A DNA stretch of 5,398 nt from Acetobacteraceae bacterium (GTDB lineage Bacteria > Pseudomonadota > Alphaproteobacteria > Acetobacterales > Acetobacteraceae): assembly GCA_030039695.1 (NCBI GenBank), contig JASHVB010000885.1, positions 1 to 5,398 of the forward strand. The letters are read 5' to 3'. The notes beneath the pieces are model-generated. The model ran no database searches. It had not been told where the DNA came from and saw nothing but the letters and a program-made list of their open reading frames with translations. Shown piece by piece: positions 1 to 5,255 of this stretch. Made by a program: the position numbers and the translations under genes. The stretch's first letter is position 1, and every line of letters begins with the position of its first letter.

Positions 1-118
1 GACATCGCGTCGCTGGAGGCCTATGCCGTGCCGAGTGAGCGAGTCAGTGCGGAAACGCGGCCGCGGGGTGCGGCGAACGCCGCGGAAGCATTCGGCCGCG
101 CGTTCAAACTGCAGCATC
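1..118. other. Unassigned window-edge stretch, open on both strands
   Basis: No gene can be assigned with confidence. On the minus strand an ATG at 117-115 lies one base after the midA stop codon and is open for 39 codons to the window edge, but the peptide is very arginine-rich and has only a poor ribosome site. On the plus strand the exactly antisense frame is open from base 1 to a TGA at 160-162, which would be the C-terminus of a convergent gene overlapping midA by about 44 bases. Codon-position GC is almost symmetric, so it does not decide between them. In many alphaproteobacteria the gene after midA is pgeF, but I see no PgeF N-terminal motif (HGFFTR-GGVS) here. Confidence 0.3.
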
Positions 119-1183
119 CTACGGCGCGAAGCCAGGCAGAACGGCGGCCCCAGGCGAGCTGATCGCCATTGCCTTGAACAAGCGCCCCATGCGGTGCGGT
201 TCGGCGAGCCGCCGGGCGGCGTCGACCAGCGCGGCGGCGCGCATCGGCGGCTGGCCTTCGGCGAGGCGGCCTGTGCGCTGGAACAAGCCGAGCCGGGCAA
301 GAAACAGGCCCTGCGGAATCGGGCCGTGTACGATCGCACCGGTGTCGCGGACGACGGCGGCGAGCGCCGCGAAGTCGACATGGGCGGTAAGATCGGCAGC
401 ACCAGGCGGAGACAGCGGATCCGCCGGACGGCCGTTGGCGATGGCCTGGAGCGAACCACCGGCTTTGACGTGTGCTGAGCCGTAGTCGAGGAACAGTGCG
501 GCGCCCGGTTGGCGGACGAGGCGGGCGGAAAGATCGGCCACGAAATTGCAGGCCGGCTCACAGCTCTCAACAAAGATGGGTCGGCCAGTCCCCCCCTCCC
601 CTGCAGCGAGACGGCAGGGGGGAGCGGTCGGCAACTCACGCTCATACCAGCGATAACGCGACGCGGCTTCGTCGCTCTCGACACTTCGTTTCTCGGCCGC
701 TGCCGCGGAGCCGGCGCGATCTGCCATCACGTAGCGCTCAGCCCAGTTTTGCCCACGCCTGACGAACTGGCGGATCGGCAACGCATCCAGGAACTCGTTG
801 GCCAGCAGCAGCAGCGGCTCCTCCGGCAGCGTAGCCAGCGCGTCATGCCAGACCGCGCCTGGCACGCGCTCCGCCTGCAACGCGCGCAGCCGAGGCGACG
901 TCTCGATGAAATGGACCGACAGTGCGGCACCAAACTCCGGCGCAGCCCGCGCGACCGCACGCAGCGAATCGGCCATCAGCGTGCCGCGGCCCGGTCCTGC
1001 CTCTACCAGCAACACCCGACGCGGGCGCCCCACAATCGCCCACGCGACCGCTGCCCACAGGCCCAACAACTCGCCGAATACCTGGGTGATCTCCGGTGAG
1101 GTGGTAAAATCGGCGAACGGATCGTGTGTGGCATAGTAAGCGCCATTGGCGCGTGCCATGAAGAGGTCCAGCCGCTCGATCAT
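119..1183 (-). CDS. midA: MidA/NDUFAF7-family class I SAM-dependent methyltransferase
   Basis: This is a 354-residue protein of the COG1565 (DUF185) family. Mitochondrial NDUFAF7 and Dictyostelium MidA methylate an arginine of a complex I subunit during assembly; the bacterial role is inferred from them. Visible motifs are the SAM-binding loop EAGPGRG (61-67), the family signature NEFLDALPIRQF (129-140), LDYG (232-235), DLTAHVDFA (264-272), and the C-terminal FKAMA...LPGF (336-352). The ATG at 1183 overlaps the lgt stop as ATGA. The frame stays open upstream to 1492, but that extension lies inside lgt and shows no family similarity, so I reject it. The N-terminus is short: relatives usually carry 10-20 more residues before the GYY-DPF segment, and the glycines before DFTT are missing. 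Translation is probably coupled to lgt, as no clear Shine-Dalgarno precedes the start. Function in this organism is untested. Confidence 0.9.
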   Translation of the reverse strand: MIERLDLFMARANGAYYATHDPFADFTTSPEITQVFGELLGLWAAVAWAIVGRPRRVLLVEAGPGRGTLMADSLRAVARAAPEFGAALSVHFIETSPRLRALQAERVPGAVWHDALATLPEEPLLLLANEFLDALPIRQFVRRGQNWAERYVMADRAGSAAAAEKRSVESDEAASRYRWYERELPTAPPCRLAAGEGGTGRPIFVESCEPACNFVADLSARLVRQPGAALFLDYGSAHVKAGGSLQAIANGRPADPLSPPGAADLTAHVDFAALAAVVRDTGAIVHGPIPQGLFLARLGLFQRTGRLAEGQPPMRAAALVDAARRLAEPHRMGRLFKAMAISSPGAAVLPGFAP

Positions 1184-2076
1184 TGCGTCGCCGGGACCGG
1201 GTGGCGGCTTGAGTACCAAATCAGCCAGCCGCCGGCGATGAACATCGGAATACACAGCAACTGGCCCATGCTGAGACCGAGATCCACCACCAGGAAACGC
1301 AGGAAGAAGTCGGGCGCGCGGAAGAACTCGCTCGTGGTGCGCGCGATACCGTAGCCGATCAGGAAGGCTCCGGTCAGCCAGCCGAAGCGATCGCGCAAAT
1401 GCTCCCGGCGCGCGAGCAAGAACATGACCACAAACAAAACCAGGCCTTCCAGCAAGGCCTCGTACAACTCGCTCGGGTAGCGCGGCACGCACTGCTCAGG
1501 CGTGAGGCCGGCACAGACCGTGCCGCGCAGCGCCTCGTACACGCCGGGCGACGGCGCAGTGGTCTGGATGGCGTTGGGATACACCATTGCACCCGGCCAC
1601 CAGAGCGGCGCCGGTCTACCCCACAGTTCGCCGTTGATGAAATTGGCGATGCGACCAAGGCCAAGCCCGATCGGCACACATACCGCCACCCGGTCAGCTA
1701 GGCCGAGTACCGGAATGCGATTGCGCCGGCAATACCAGGCGATGGCAATGGCCACGCCGATCATGCCGCCGTGGAAGCTCATGCCGCCGTCCCACACCGC
1801 GAAAATCAGCAGCGGGTGAGCGAAATACAGACCCGGCTGATAGAACAACACGTAGCCGAGACGCCCGCCTAGCACGACGCCCAGCGTGGCCCAGGTGAGA
1901 AAGTCGTCCGCCTGCAGCTCCTCTGCCACCACCGGCGGCCAGCGTACCAGCCGGCGCAGCAGCCGCCAGCCCAGCAGCAGCCCAGTGATATAAGCAAGAG
2001 CGTACCAACGAATGGCGAACGGCCCGACCCGGACGATGTCCGGATTCAGGTGCGGATACAGCAAAACAGAAATCAT
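1180..2076 (-). CDS. lgt: Prolipoprotein diacylglyceryl transferase Lgt
   Basis: Lgt is an inner-membrane enzyme that transfers diacylglycerol from phosphatidylglycerol to the lipobox cysteine of prolipoproteins, the first step of lipoprotein maturation. The 298-residue length fits the family (E. coli 291). Visible landmarks are RWYALAY (23-29), the signature GGMSFHGGMIG (97-107) with the essential histidine at 102, GLGRIANFINGELWGR (139-154) with the Arg-Asn pair at 142/145, and RTTSEFFRAPD (246-256). Several hydrophobic segments match the multi-pass topology, including about 25-40, 62-80, 103-117, 208-222 and 270-288. Two things are unusual: the normally conserved PRHPSQLYE reads PRYPSELYE (198-206), and the loop before it carries two cysteines (188 and 196). 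Its start overlaps the hldD stop (ATGA) and its stop overlaps the midA start (ATGA), placing it in the middle of a coupled operon. Confidence 0.97.
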   Translation of the reverse strand: MISVLLYPHLNPDIVRVGPFAIRWYALAYITGLLLGWRLLRRLVRWPPVVAEELQADDFLTWATLGVVLGGRLGYVLFYQPGLYFAHPLLIFAVWDGGMSFHGGMIGVAIAIAWYCRRNRIPVLGLADRVAVCVPIGLGLGRIANFINGELWGRPAPLWWPGAMVYPNAIQTTAPSPGVYEALRGTVCAGLTPEQCVPRYPSELYEALLEGLVLFVVMFLLARREHLRDRFGWLTGAFLIGYGIARTTSEFFRAPDFFLRFLVVDLGLSMGQLLCIPMFIAGGWLIWYSSRHPVPATQ

Positions 2077-3053
2077 GCGTATCGATCGGACGTCGCGAGG
2101 TAGTCCTGAACGTACCGGCGCACGCCTTCCTCCAACGTTGTGAACTGCCCGGCATAACCGGCGGCGCGCAGCCGGTCCATGTTCGCCTGGGTGAATGACT
2201 GGTACTGACCGCGCAGATTGGCCGGCATGTCGATGAATTCGACGTTACGCGGCCGGCCAGCGGCGTCGCACACCGCGTGGGCCATGTCGACATAGGTGCG
2301 CGCGCGGCCAGTGCCGACGTTGAACAAGCCGCTCACTGCGGGCGTGTCGAACAACCACAACATCACATCGACCACGTCGCCAACCCAGATGAAGTCACGC
2401 GCCTGCGCGCCGTGATCCAGCCCATGCTGGTCGGACTTGAACAACCGCGCTGGGCCGCCGGCCGCGATTTCGTCGTACTTGACCTTGATCACCGAGATCA
2501 TCCGACCCTTGTGGTACTCGTTCGGGCCATAGACATTGAAGAATTTCAGCCCGGCCCATTGCGGCGGGCGCGGCTGCCGCGAAGCGATCGAGCGGGCCAC
2601 CAGAATGTCGAAAGCGGCTTTGGTCCAGCCGTACAGGTTCAGTGGCTCCAGCTTCTCCAGCGCGGCGAGCGACGGATCGTCGTCGAACCCGCCGGATCCG
2701 TCGCCGTACGTTGCCGCGGAGGAGGCATAGACCAGCCGTACGTTGTGGTCTGCACACCACTCCCAGATGCGGCGACTGAGCTCGACATTGGTGGCCCAGG
2801 TGAGGTCGCCGTCGGTCGCGGTGGTCTCGCTCACCGCGCCCATGTGAAACACCATCTCCAGCGGCGGTCGGCTGTCCAGGAATGCATCGAGTTCGGCCGG
2901 TGGAACCACGCGACTCGGCGGGTGCTTGGCGAGGTTACGCCACTTGCCCTCGGTACCAAGCCAGTCGGCAACCACGATCTCCCGTCCGCGCTGCGTCAGC
3001 GCCGCCAGAAGATTGGAGCCGATAAAGCCAGCGCCGCCCGTGACCAGGATCAT
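2073..3053 (-). CDS. hldD: ADP-L-glycero-D-manno-heptose 6-epimerase HldD
   Basis: HldD (RfaD/WaaD) epimerises ADP-D-glycero-manno-heptose at C6, the last step in making the ADP-heptose used for the LPS inner core; it acts in the cytosol. The 326-residue extended SDR has the nucleotide-binding GGAGFIG (6-12), an acidic residue after the second beta strand (D30), SSAATYG (111-117) and the catalytic YGWTK (141-145). It also has the HldD-specific stretch NVYGPNEYHKGRM (173-185), whose lysine 182 corresponds to the second catalytic lysine of E. coli HldD, then RDFIWVGDV (219-227), FNVGTGRA (244-251) and YQSFTQA (284-290). It is slightly longer than E. coli HldD (310), mainly through a 10-residue insertion around 205-218. 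It is the first gene of the unit hldD-lgt-midA. No Shine-Dalgarno precedes its ATG. Confidence 0.95.
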   Translation of the reverse strand: MILVTGGAGFIGSNLLAALTQRGREIVVADWLGTEGKWRNLAKHPPSRVVPPAELDAFLDSRPPLEMVFHMGAVSETTATDGDLTWATNVELSRRIWEWCADHNVRLVYASSAATYGDGSGGFDDDPSLAALEKLEPLNLYGWTKAAFDILVARSIASRQPRPPQWAGLKFFNVYGPNEYHKGRMISVIKVKYDEIAAGGPARLFKSDQHGLDHGAQARDFIWVGDVVDVMLWLFDTPAVSGLFNVGTGRARTYVDMAHAVCDAAGRPRNVEFIDMPANLRGQYQSFTQANMDRLRAAGYAGQFTTLEEGVRRYVQDYLATSDRYA

Positions 3054-3069
3054 GCCGGCACGTTATACG
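3040..3069 (+). promoter_or_regulatory. Candidate ubiK promoter
   Basis: GTGACC (3040-3045) and TATACG (3064-3069) each match the sigma-70 -35 and -10 consensus at four of six bases, with an 18-base spacer. The predicted start near 3076 would leave a leader of about 44 bases containing the ubiK ribosome site. It overlaps the hldD -10 candidate and the 8-bp palindrome ATACGTAT (3065-3072). The -35 lies inside the first codons of hldD. Confidence 0.3.
3062..3067 (-). promoter_or_regulatory. Candidate -10 element just upstream of hldD
   Basis: On the minus strand the box TATAAC matches the sigma-70 -10 consensus at five of six bases and ends only 8 bases before the hldD ATG. Transcription from it would start at or within a few bases of the start codon, giving a leaderless or nearly leaderless mRNA. 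This fits the lack of any Shine-Dalgarno there. The corresponding -35 region (TTCCGG, 3085-3090) is a poor match, so this is a suggestion only. Confidence 0.3.
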
Positions 3070-3103
3070 TATCGCCGCGACAGGCCGGAAGCCGACGAAT
3101 GAC

Positions 3104-3110
3104 AGGAGGG
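3104..3110 (+). promoter_or_regulatory. ubiK ribosome binding site
   Basis: AGGAGGG lies 9 bases before the ATG at 3120. It decides the start: the in-frame ATG at 3099 lies upstream of this site, and the frame remains open far leftward through antisense hldD, so neither is a plausible start. Confidence 0.8.
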
Positions 3111-3119
3111 AGATATGCC

Positions 3120-3416
3120 ATGAGCGACCGTCCACGGTTCTTCGACGATCTGGCCGGCGTGGCCGGCGGTGCGATTTCAGCCTTAGCCGGGCTGCGCGAG
3201 GAAGCCGAGGCGATGGTTCGCGCCCAGGTCGACGAGGTGATCCGCCGGCTGGAGCTGGTGCGGAAGGAGGAGCTGGAGGCGATGGCGGAAGTGGCGGCCA
3301 ACGCCCGCGCGGGGCAGGAGGCGGTGGAGGCGCGGGTCGCGGAACTGGAGGCGCGGGTCGCCGTGCTGGAGGCGCGGGTCGTGTCGCTGGAGACCGCGCC
3401 GAAGGCGGAAAAATAG
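3120..3416 (+). CDS. ubiK: UbiK/BMFP-family ubiquinone biosynthesis accessory factor
   Basis: This is a 98-residue small acidic protein of the YqiC/BMFP family (DUF526). In E. coli UbiK binds UbiJ and supports aerobic ubiquinone synthesis; the Brucella relative is a trimeric coiled-coil protein with membrane-fusing activity. Residues 6-25 form a likely amphipathic membrane-binding helix of the alphaproteobacterial type (RFFDDLAGVAGGA). The central RLELVRKEELEAM (43-55) aligns with RLDLVSREEF of E. coli UbiK, the best diagnostic segment. Residues 66-93 are a coiled coil of three near-identical heptads beginning at E70, E77 and E84. A strong ribosome site precedes the start. The gene stands alone, divergent from hldD and convergent with the SDR gene on its right. 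The family assignment is firm; the role in this organism is inferred. Confidence 0.92.
   Translation: MSDRPRFFDDLAGVAGGAISALAGLREEAEAMVRAQVDEVIRRLELVRKEELEAMAEVAANARAGQEAVEARVAELEARVAVLEARVVSLETAPKAEK
3327..3389 (+). repeat. 21-bp tandem repeat, three copies, inside ubiK
   Basis: Three head-to-tail 21-base units start at 3327, 3348 and 3369. Each opens with the identical 13 bases GAGGCGCGGGTCG and ends with CTG; only the bases in between vary. The period equals seven codons, so every unit encodes one coiled-coil heptad (EARVxxL). A fourth GAG follows at 3390. Identical synonymous codons argue for recent duplication by slippage as well as for protein constraint. Confidence 0.9.
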
Positions 3417-3500
3417 ACGCTGCCACGCGCGGCCCGGCGGCGGTCGAGGTGCCTAAGTGCCGAGGATGAGGCTGCTACGACACGCTCTTGGCTGAATTTG

Positions 3501-3556
3501 GCGCCCCGTCCGCCTCGTTTCACGCCGTGACGTCTCCCGCTGCGCGGGCGGGGCGC
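3501..3556. repeat. GC-rich inverted repeat in the convergent ubiK/SDR gap
   Basis: Arm 3501-3513 pairs with arm 3544-3556 over 13 positions, 12 Watson-Crick plus one G-U wobble on the plus-strand RNA. The 30-base loop holds a small TCACG-C-CGTGA inverted repeat (3520-3530), and CCCGC/GCGGG (3536-3548) could form a competing hairpin. It lies between two convergent gene ends, where a bidirectional terminator is expected, but no T-tract follows on either strand, so an intrinsic terminator is not established. The rest of 3417-3563 shows no gene. Confidence 0.4.
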
Positions 3557-3563
3557 GCACCGC

Positions 3564-4259
3564 TCAGAACCGCTCCACCCACGGCCGCAGCTCGACTTCC
3601 CAGGTCCAGGCGCTTCGTGGCTGGTTCGCGACGTGCCAATAGGTCTGCGCGATGTCATCCGGATCCAGCGTGCTGTCGGGCCGGTCGTTCGGATCCGGAC
3701 GCGTGGCGCTGCGGATGCCGCCATCGATGACGAAATGAGCGATATGGATGCCCTGCGGCGACAATTCGCGTGCGAGGCTCTGCGCGAGGCCGCGCAGCGC
3801 GAATTTGCCCATCGCGAAAGATGACGACTGCGCATAGCCCTTCACGCTGGCGGATGCGCCGGTGAACATGATGACGCCGCTGCCGCGCGGCAGCATCCGC
3901 CGCGCCGCCTGCTGTGCAACCAGGAAGCCCCCGAAGGCCGACACGGCAATCGCCCGTGCGACGGCGTCAGGTTCGAGTTCGGTGATCGGGCCGCGTGCCC
4001 GGCCGCTGGCGTTGTAAACCACGATGTCCGGCACACCCATCGTCGCGACGACAACCTCGAACAACGCTGCAACCTCTTCCGCCTCAGTGGCTTCACAGGC
4101 GAACGTCACGGCGGCGATTTCGTCCGCGAGTCCTGCCAGCTTTTCCGGATTGCGCGAGGCAAGCGCCACCTGCAGGCTGTTGCGTGCGAACACGCGTGCC
4201 AGGGACGCAGAAAGACCAGTGCCTGCGCCAACGATCAGTGCCGATTTTAGATCCATCAT
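3564..4259 (-). CDS. Atypical SDR-family protein lacking the catalytic tyrosine (SDR_c10-like)
   Basis: This is a 231-residue protein with the classical SDR fold order. The dinucleotide loop is degenerate: VGAGTGLS (10-17) instead of TGxxxGxG. The NNAG motif reads YNASG (82-86). In the active-site region TGASAS (133-138) is followed by SFAMGK (147-152), so Phe148 stands where the catalytic Tyr should be while Lys152 is kept. This matches, from memory, the conserved-domain subgroup SDR_c10 (cd05373), described as having Phe for Tyr and an incomplete glycine motif. The dehydrogenase chemistry is therefore uncertain; a non-redox or binding role is possible. Two adjacent ATG codons (4259 and 4256) follow GGGGAGAGG; spacing slightly favours the second. 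The frame is open to 4421 but that extension looks non-coding. It follows another SDR gene after 158 bases and may be co-transcribed with it. Confidence 0.85.
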   Translation of the reverse strand: MMDLKSALIVGAGTGLSASLARVFARNSLQVALASRNPEKLAGLADEIAAVTFACEATEAEEVAALFEVVVATMGVPDIVVYNASGRARGPITELEPDAVARAIAVSAFGGFLVAQQAARRMLPRGSGVIMFTGASASVKGYAQSSSFAMGKFALRGLAQSLARELSPQGIHIAHFVIDGGIRSATRPDPNDRPDSTLDPDDIAQTYWHVANQPRSAWTWEVELRPWVERF

Positions 4260-4417
4260 CCTCTCCCCGGTTCGTACGGTCCACTCTGTTCCAGCTATCA
4301 CGAAGCATCCGAAGGGCTCAAAGATCACGAAGGACATGAGCTTTGCGGTTTGCGTGCGGCCGTCATGGGCCGGACGGAGGCAAACGCATCGAGGCCGCGT
4401 CGTCCCGCTCCAACGCC
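4260..4417. other. Spacer between the two SDR genes with degenerate CACGAAG repeats
   Basis: No gene is supported here. The 9-mer ATCACGAAG occurs twice (4297-4305 and 4324-4332), with a related CCGAAGG between them (4309-4315). This recalls the degenerate 'CACGAAGGACACGAAGG' intergenic repeats seen in various bacteria. A small inverted repeat CCGTC/GACGG (4360-4364 and 4373-4377) lies to the right. The downstream SDR frame is open through the spacer and even begins with an ATGA overlap at 4421, but the peptide is rich in Trp, Cys and Arg and precedes the normal N-terminus of the family. Confidence 0.5.
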
Positions 4418-5164
4418 TCATCGCCCGCCGGAAATCGGCACGATGGCGCCGCTGATGTACGACGCCTCATCCGACGCCAGCCATAACACGGTCCGTGCCA
4501 CTTCCTCCGCGCTACCGACCCGCCCCATCGGCACCCCCGGCAGCAGTCTTTCCAGCCTGTTCGGCAGACCGGAACGCGCATGCAGTTCCGTCTGGATCAG
4601 CCCCGGGCTCACCGCGTTCACACGGATACCGCGGGGCCCCAGCTCTTTCGCCGCACCGATCGTCAGACTGTCGAGCGCGCCTTTCGAGGCGGCATACTGA
4701 ATCCACTCGTGAGCGCCGCCAAGCTCGGCTGCGCGCGACGAGATATTGACGATCGAACCCCCTGCCCCGCCGCGATCCGTCGCCATGCGCGCCACGGCCT
4801 CGCGGATCAACAGAAATGGCGCGCGCACGTTCACCGCCAGCACTTCGTCCAGCACCGCGGCGGTGATCGCATCGATCGTACCGGCAGGTCCCGGCGTGCC
4901 GGCATTGTTGACCAGCACGGAGACTGGCCCGAACTCGACGTCGACACGGCGGAACACCGACAGGATCGACGCCTCGTCGGCCATCTCCGCCTGCACCGCG
5001 ATTGCGCGTCCACCCGTGGCAACGATATCCGCGACCACCGCCTCGGCACGTCCGCGCGATGACTTGTAAGTAAGTGCGACGGCGTAGTCGCGCGTACTGG
5101 CCAGCCGGGCGATTGCCTCGCCGATGCCCTGGCTGCCGCCAGTGACGATCATCACGCGCTGCAT
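4418..5164 (-). CDS. Classical SDR-family NAD(P)-dependent oxidoreductase, YgfF-like
   Basis: This is a 248-residue classical short-chain dehydrogenase with all catalytic elements. TGGSQGIG (8-15) is the dinucleotide loop, NNAG is at 86-89, Asn112 is the structural/catalytic asparagine, NISS is at 140-143, and YAASK (157-161) carries the catalytic Tyr and Lys. GPRGIRVNAVSPG (176-188) follows, then ISGA...ISGGR closes the protein. The segment after the second strand, TYKSSRGRAEA (32-42), is basic rather than acidic, which suggests NADP(H). The stretch QYAASKGALDSLT...VNAVSPGLIQTELHA and the extra residue between Ser and Tyr resemble E. coli YgfF, whose substrate is unknown. The start at 5164 has a good ribosome site. 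It is divergent from an acyl-CoA synthetase gene and upstream of a second, atypical SDR. The substrate cannot be read from the sequence. Confidence 0.93.
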   Translation of the reverse strand: MQRVMIVTGGSQGIGEAIARLASTRDYAVALTYKSSRGRAEAVVADIVATGGRAIAVQAEMADEASILSVFRRVDVEFGPVSVLVNNAGTPGPAGTIDAITAAVLDEVLAVNVRAPFLLIREAVARMATDRGGAGGSIVNISSRAAELGGAHEWIQYAASKGALDSLTIGAAKELGPRGIRVNAVSPGLIQTELHARSGLPNRLERLLPGVPMGRVGSAEEVARTVLWLASDEASYISGAIVPISGGR

Positions 5165-5169
5165 CGCGT

Positions 5170-5176
5170 CCTCCCT
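5170..5176 (-). promoter_or_regulatory. Ribosome binding site of the YgfF-like SDR gene
   Basis: AGGGAGG on the minus strand, 5 bases before the ATG at 5164. It supports this start over the internal Met5. Confidence 0.75.
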
Positions 5177-5198
5177 GTTTGTATCGCTTTGGTTGGCG

Positions 5199-5204
5199 TA
5201 TCAT
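5199..5204 (+). promoter_or_regulatory. Candidate -10 element of the acyl-CoA synthetase gene
   Basis: TATCAT matches the sigma-70 -10 consensus at five of six bases and would give a leader of about 45 bases. No good -35 is found at normal spacing (TTTGTA at 5178-5183 is weak and too close), so an activator may be needed if this is a promoter. GCCGGC at 5207-5212 and again at 5221-5226 could form a 6-bp hairpin in the leader. Confidence 0.28.
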
Positions 5205-5228
5205 CCGCCGGCACGCGGCAGCCGGCAA
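5200..5228 (-). promoter_or_regulatory. Candidate promoter of the SDR pair
   Basis: TTGCCG (5228-5223) and GATGAT (5205-5200) on the minus strand each match the sigma-70 consensus at four of six bases, with a 17-base spacer. The predicted leader of about 28 bases contains the ribosome site. The -10 overlaps the plus-strand -10 candidate. This is consensus matching only. Confidence 0.3.
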
Positions 5229-5242
5229 CGCCGCGACAAACC

Positions 5243-5247
5243 GGAGG
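5243..5247 (+). promoter_or_regulatory. Ribosome binding site of the acyl-CoA synthetase gene
   Basis: GGAGG, 8 bases before the ATG at 5256. It fixes the start of the partial gene. Confidence 0.75.
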
Positions 5248-5255
5248 CGGCTTCC

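Noticed and set aside
1184..1492. N-terminal extension of MidA to 1492
   Set aside because: It lies wholly within lgt in another frame, is arginine-rich, and has no MidA-like sequence; the ATGA junction at 1183 is the natural start.
3054..3062. GCCGGCACG shared with 5207-5215 as a common operator of both divergent regions
   Set aside because: A 9-base match of such GC-rich sequence is expected by chance, and its position relative to the promoters differs.
2277..3119. Long plus-strand open frame antisense to hldD and in frame with ubiK, suggesting a 379-residue protein
   Set aside because: hldD on the opposite strand has full family motifs. The extension has no family-like features, and a strong ribosome site marks the true ubiK start at 3120.
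3520..3530. Small inverted repeat TCACGCCGTGA as a regulator site
   Set aside because: It is too short, with a one-base centre, lies in a convergent 3' gap, and has no nearby start.
3050..3835. Minus-strand open frame antisense to ubiK and overlapping the SDR gene
   Set aside because: It is low-complexity Ser/Arg/Ala-rich, typical of a GC-rich shadow frame, and conflicts with two well-supported genes.
4260..4421. N-terminal extension of the atypical SDR starting with an ATGA overlap at 4421
   Set aside because: The extra 54 residues are rich in Trp, Cys and Arg, precede the usual SDR N-terminus, and a ribosome-like GGGGAGAGG lies right before the double ATG at 4259/4256.
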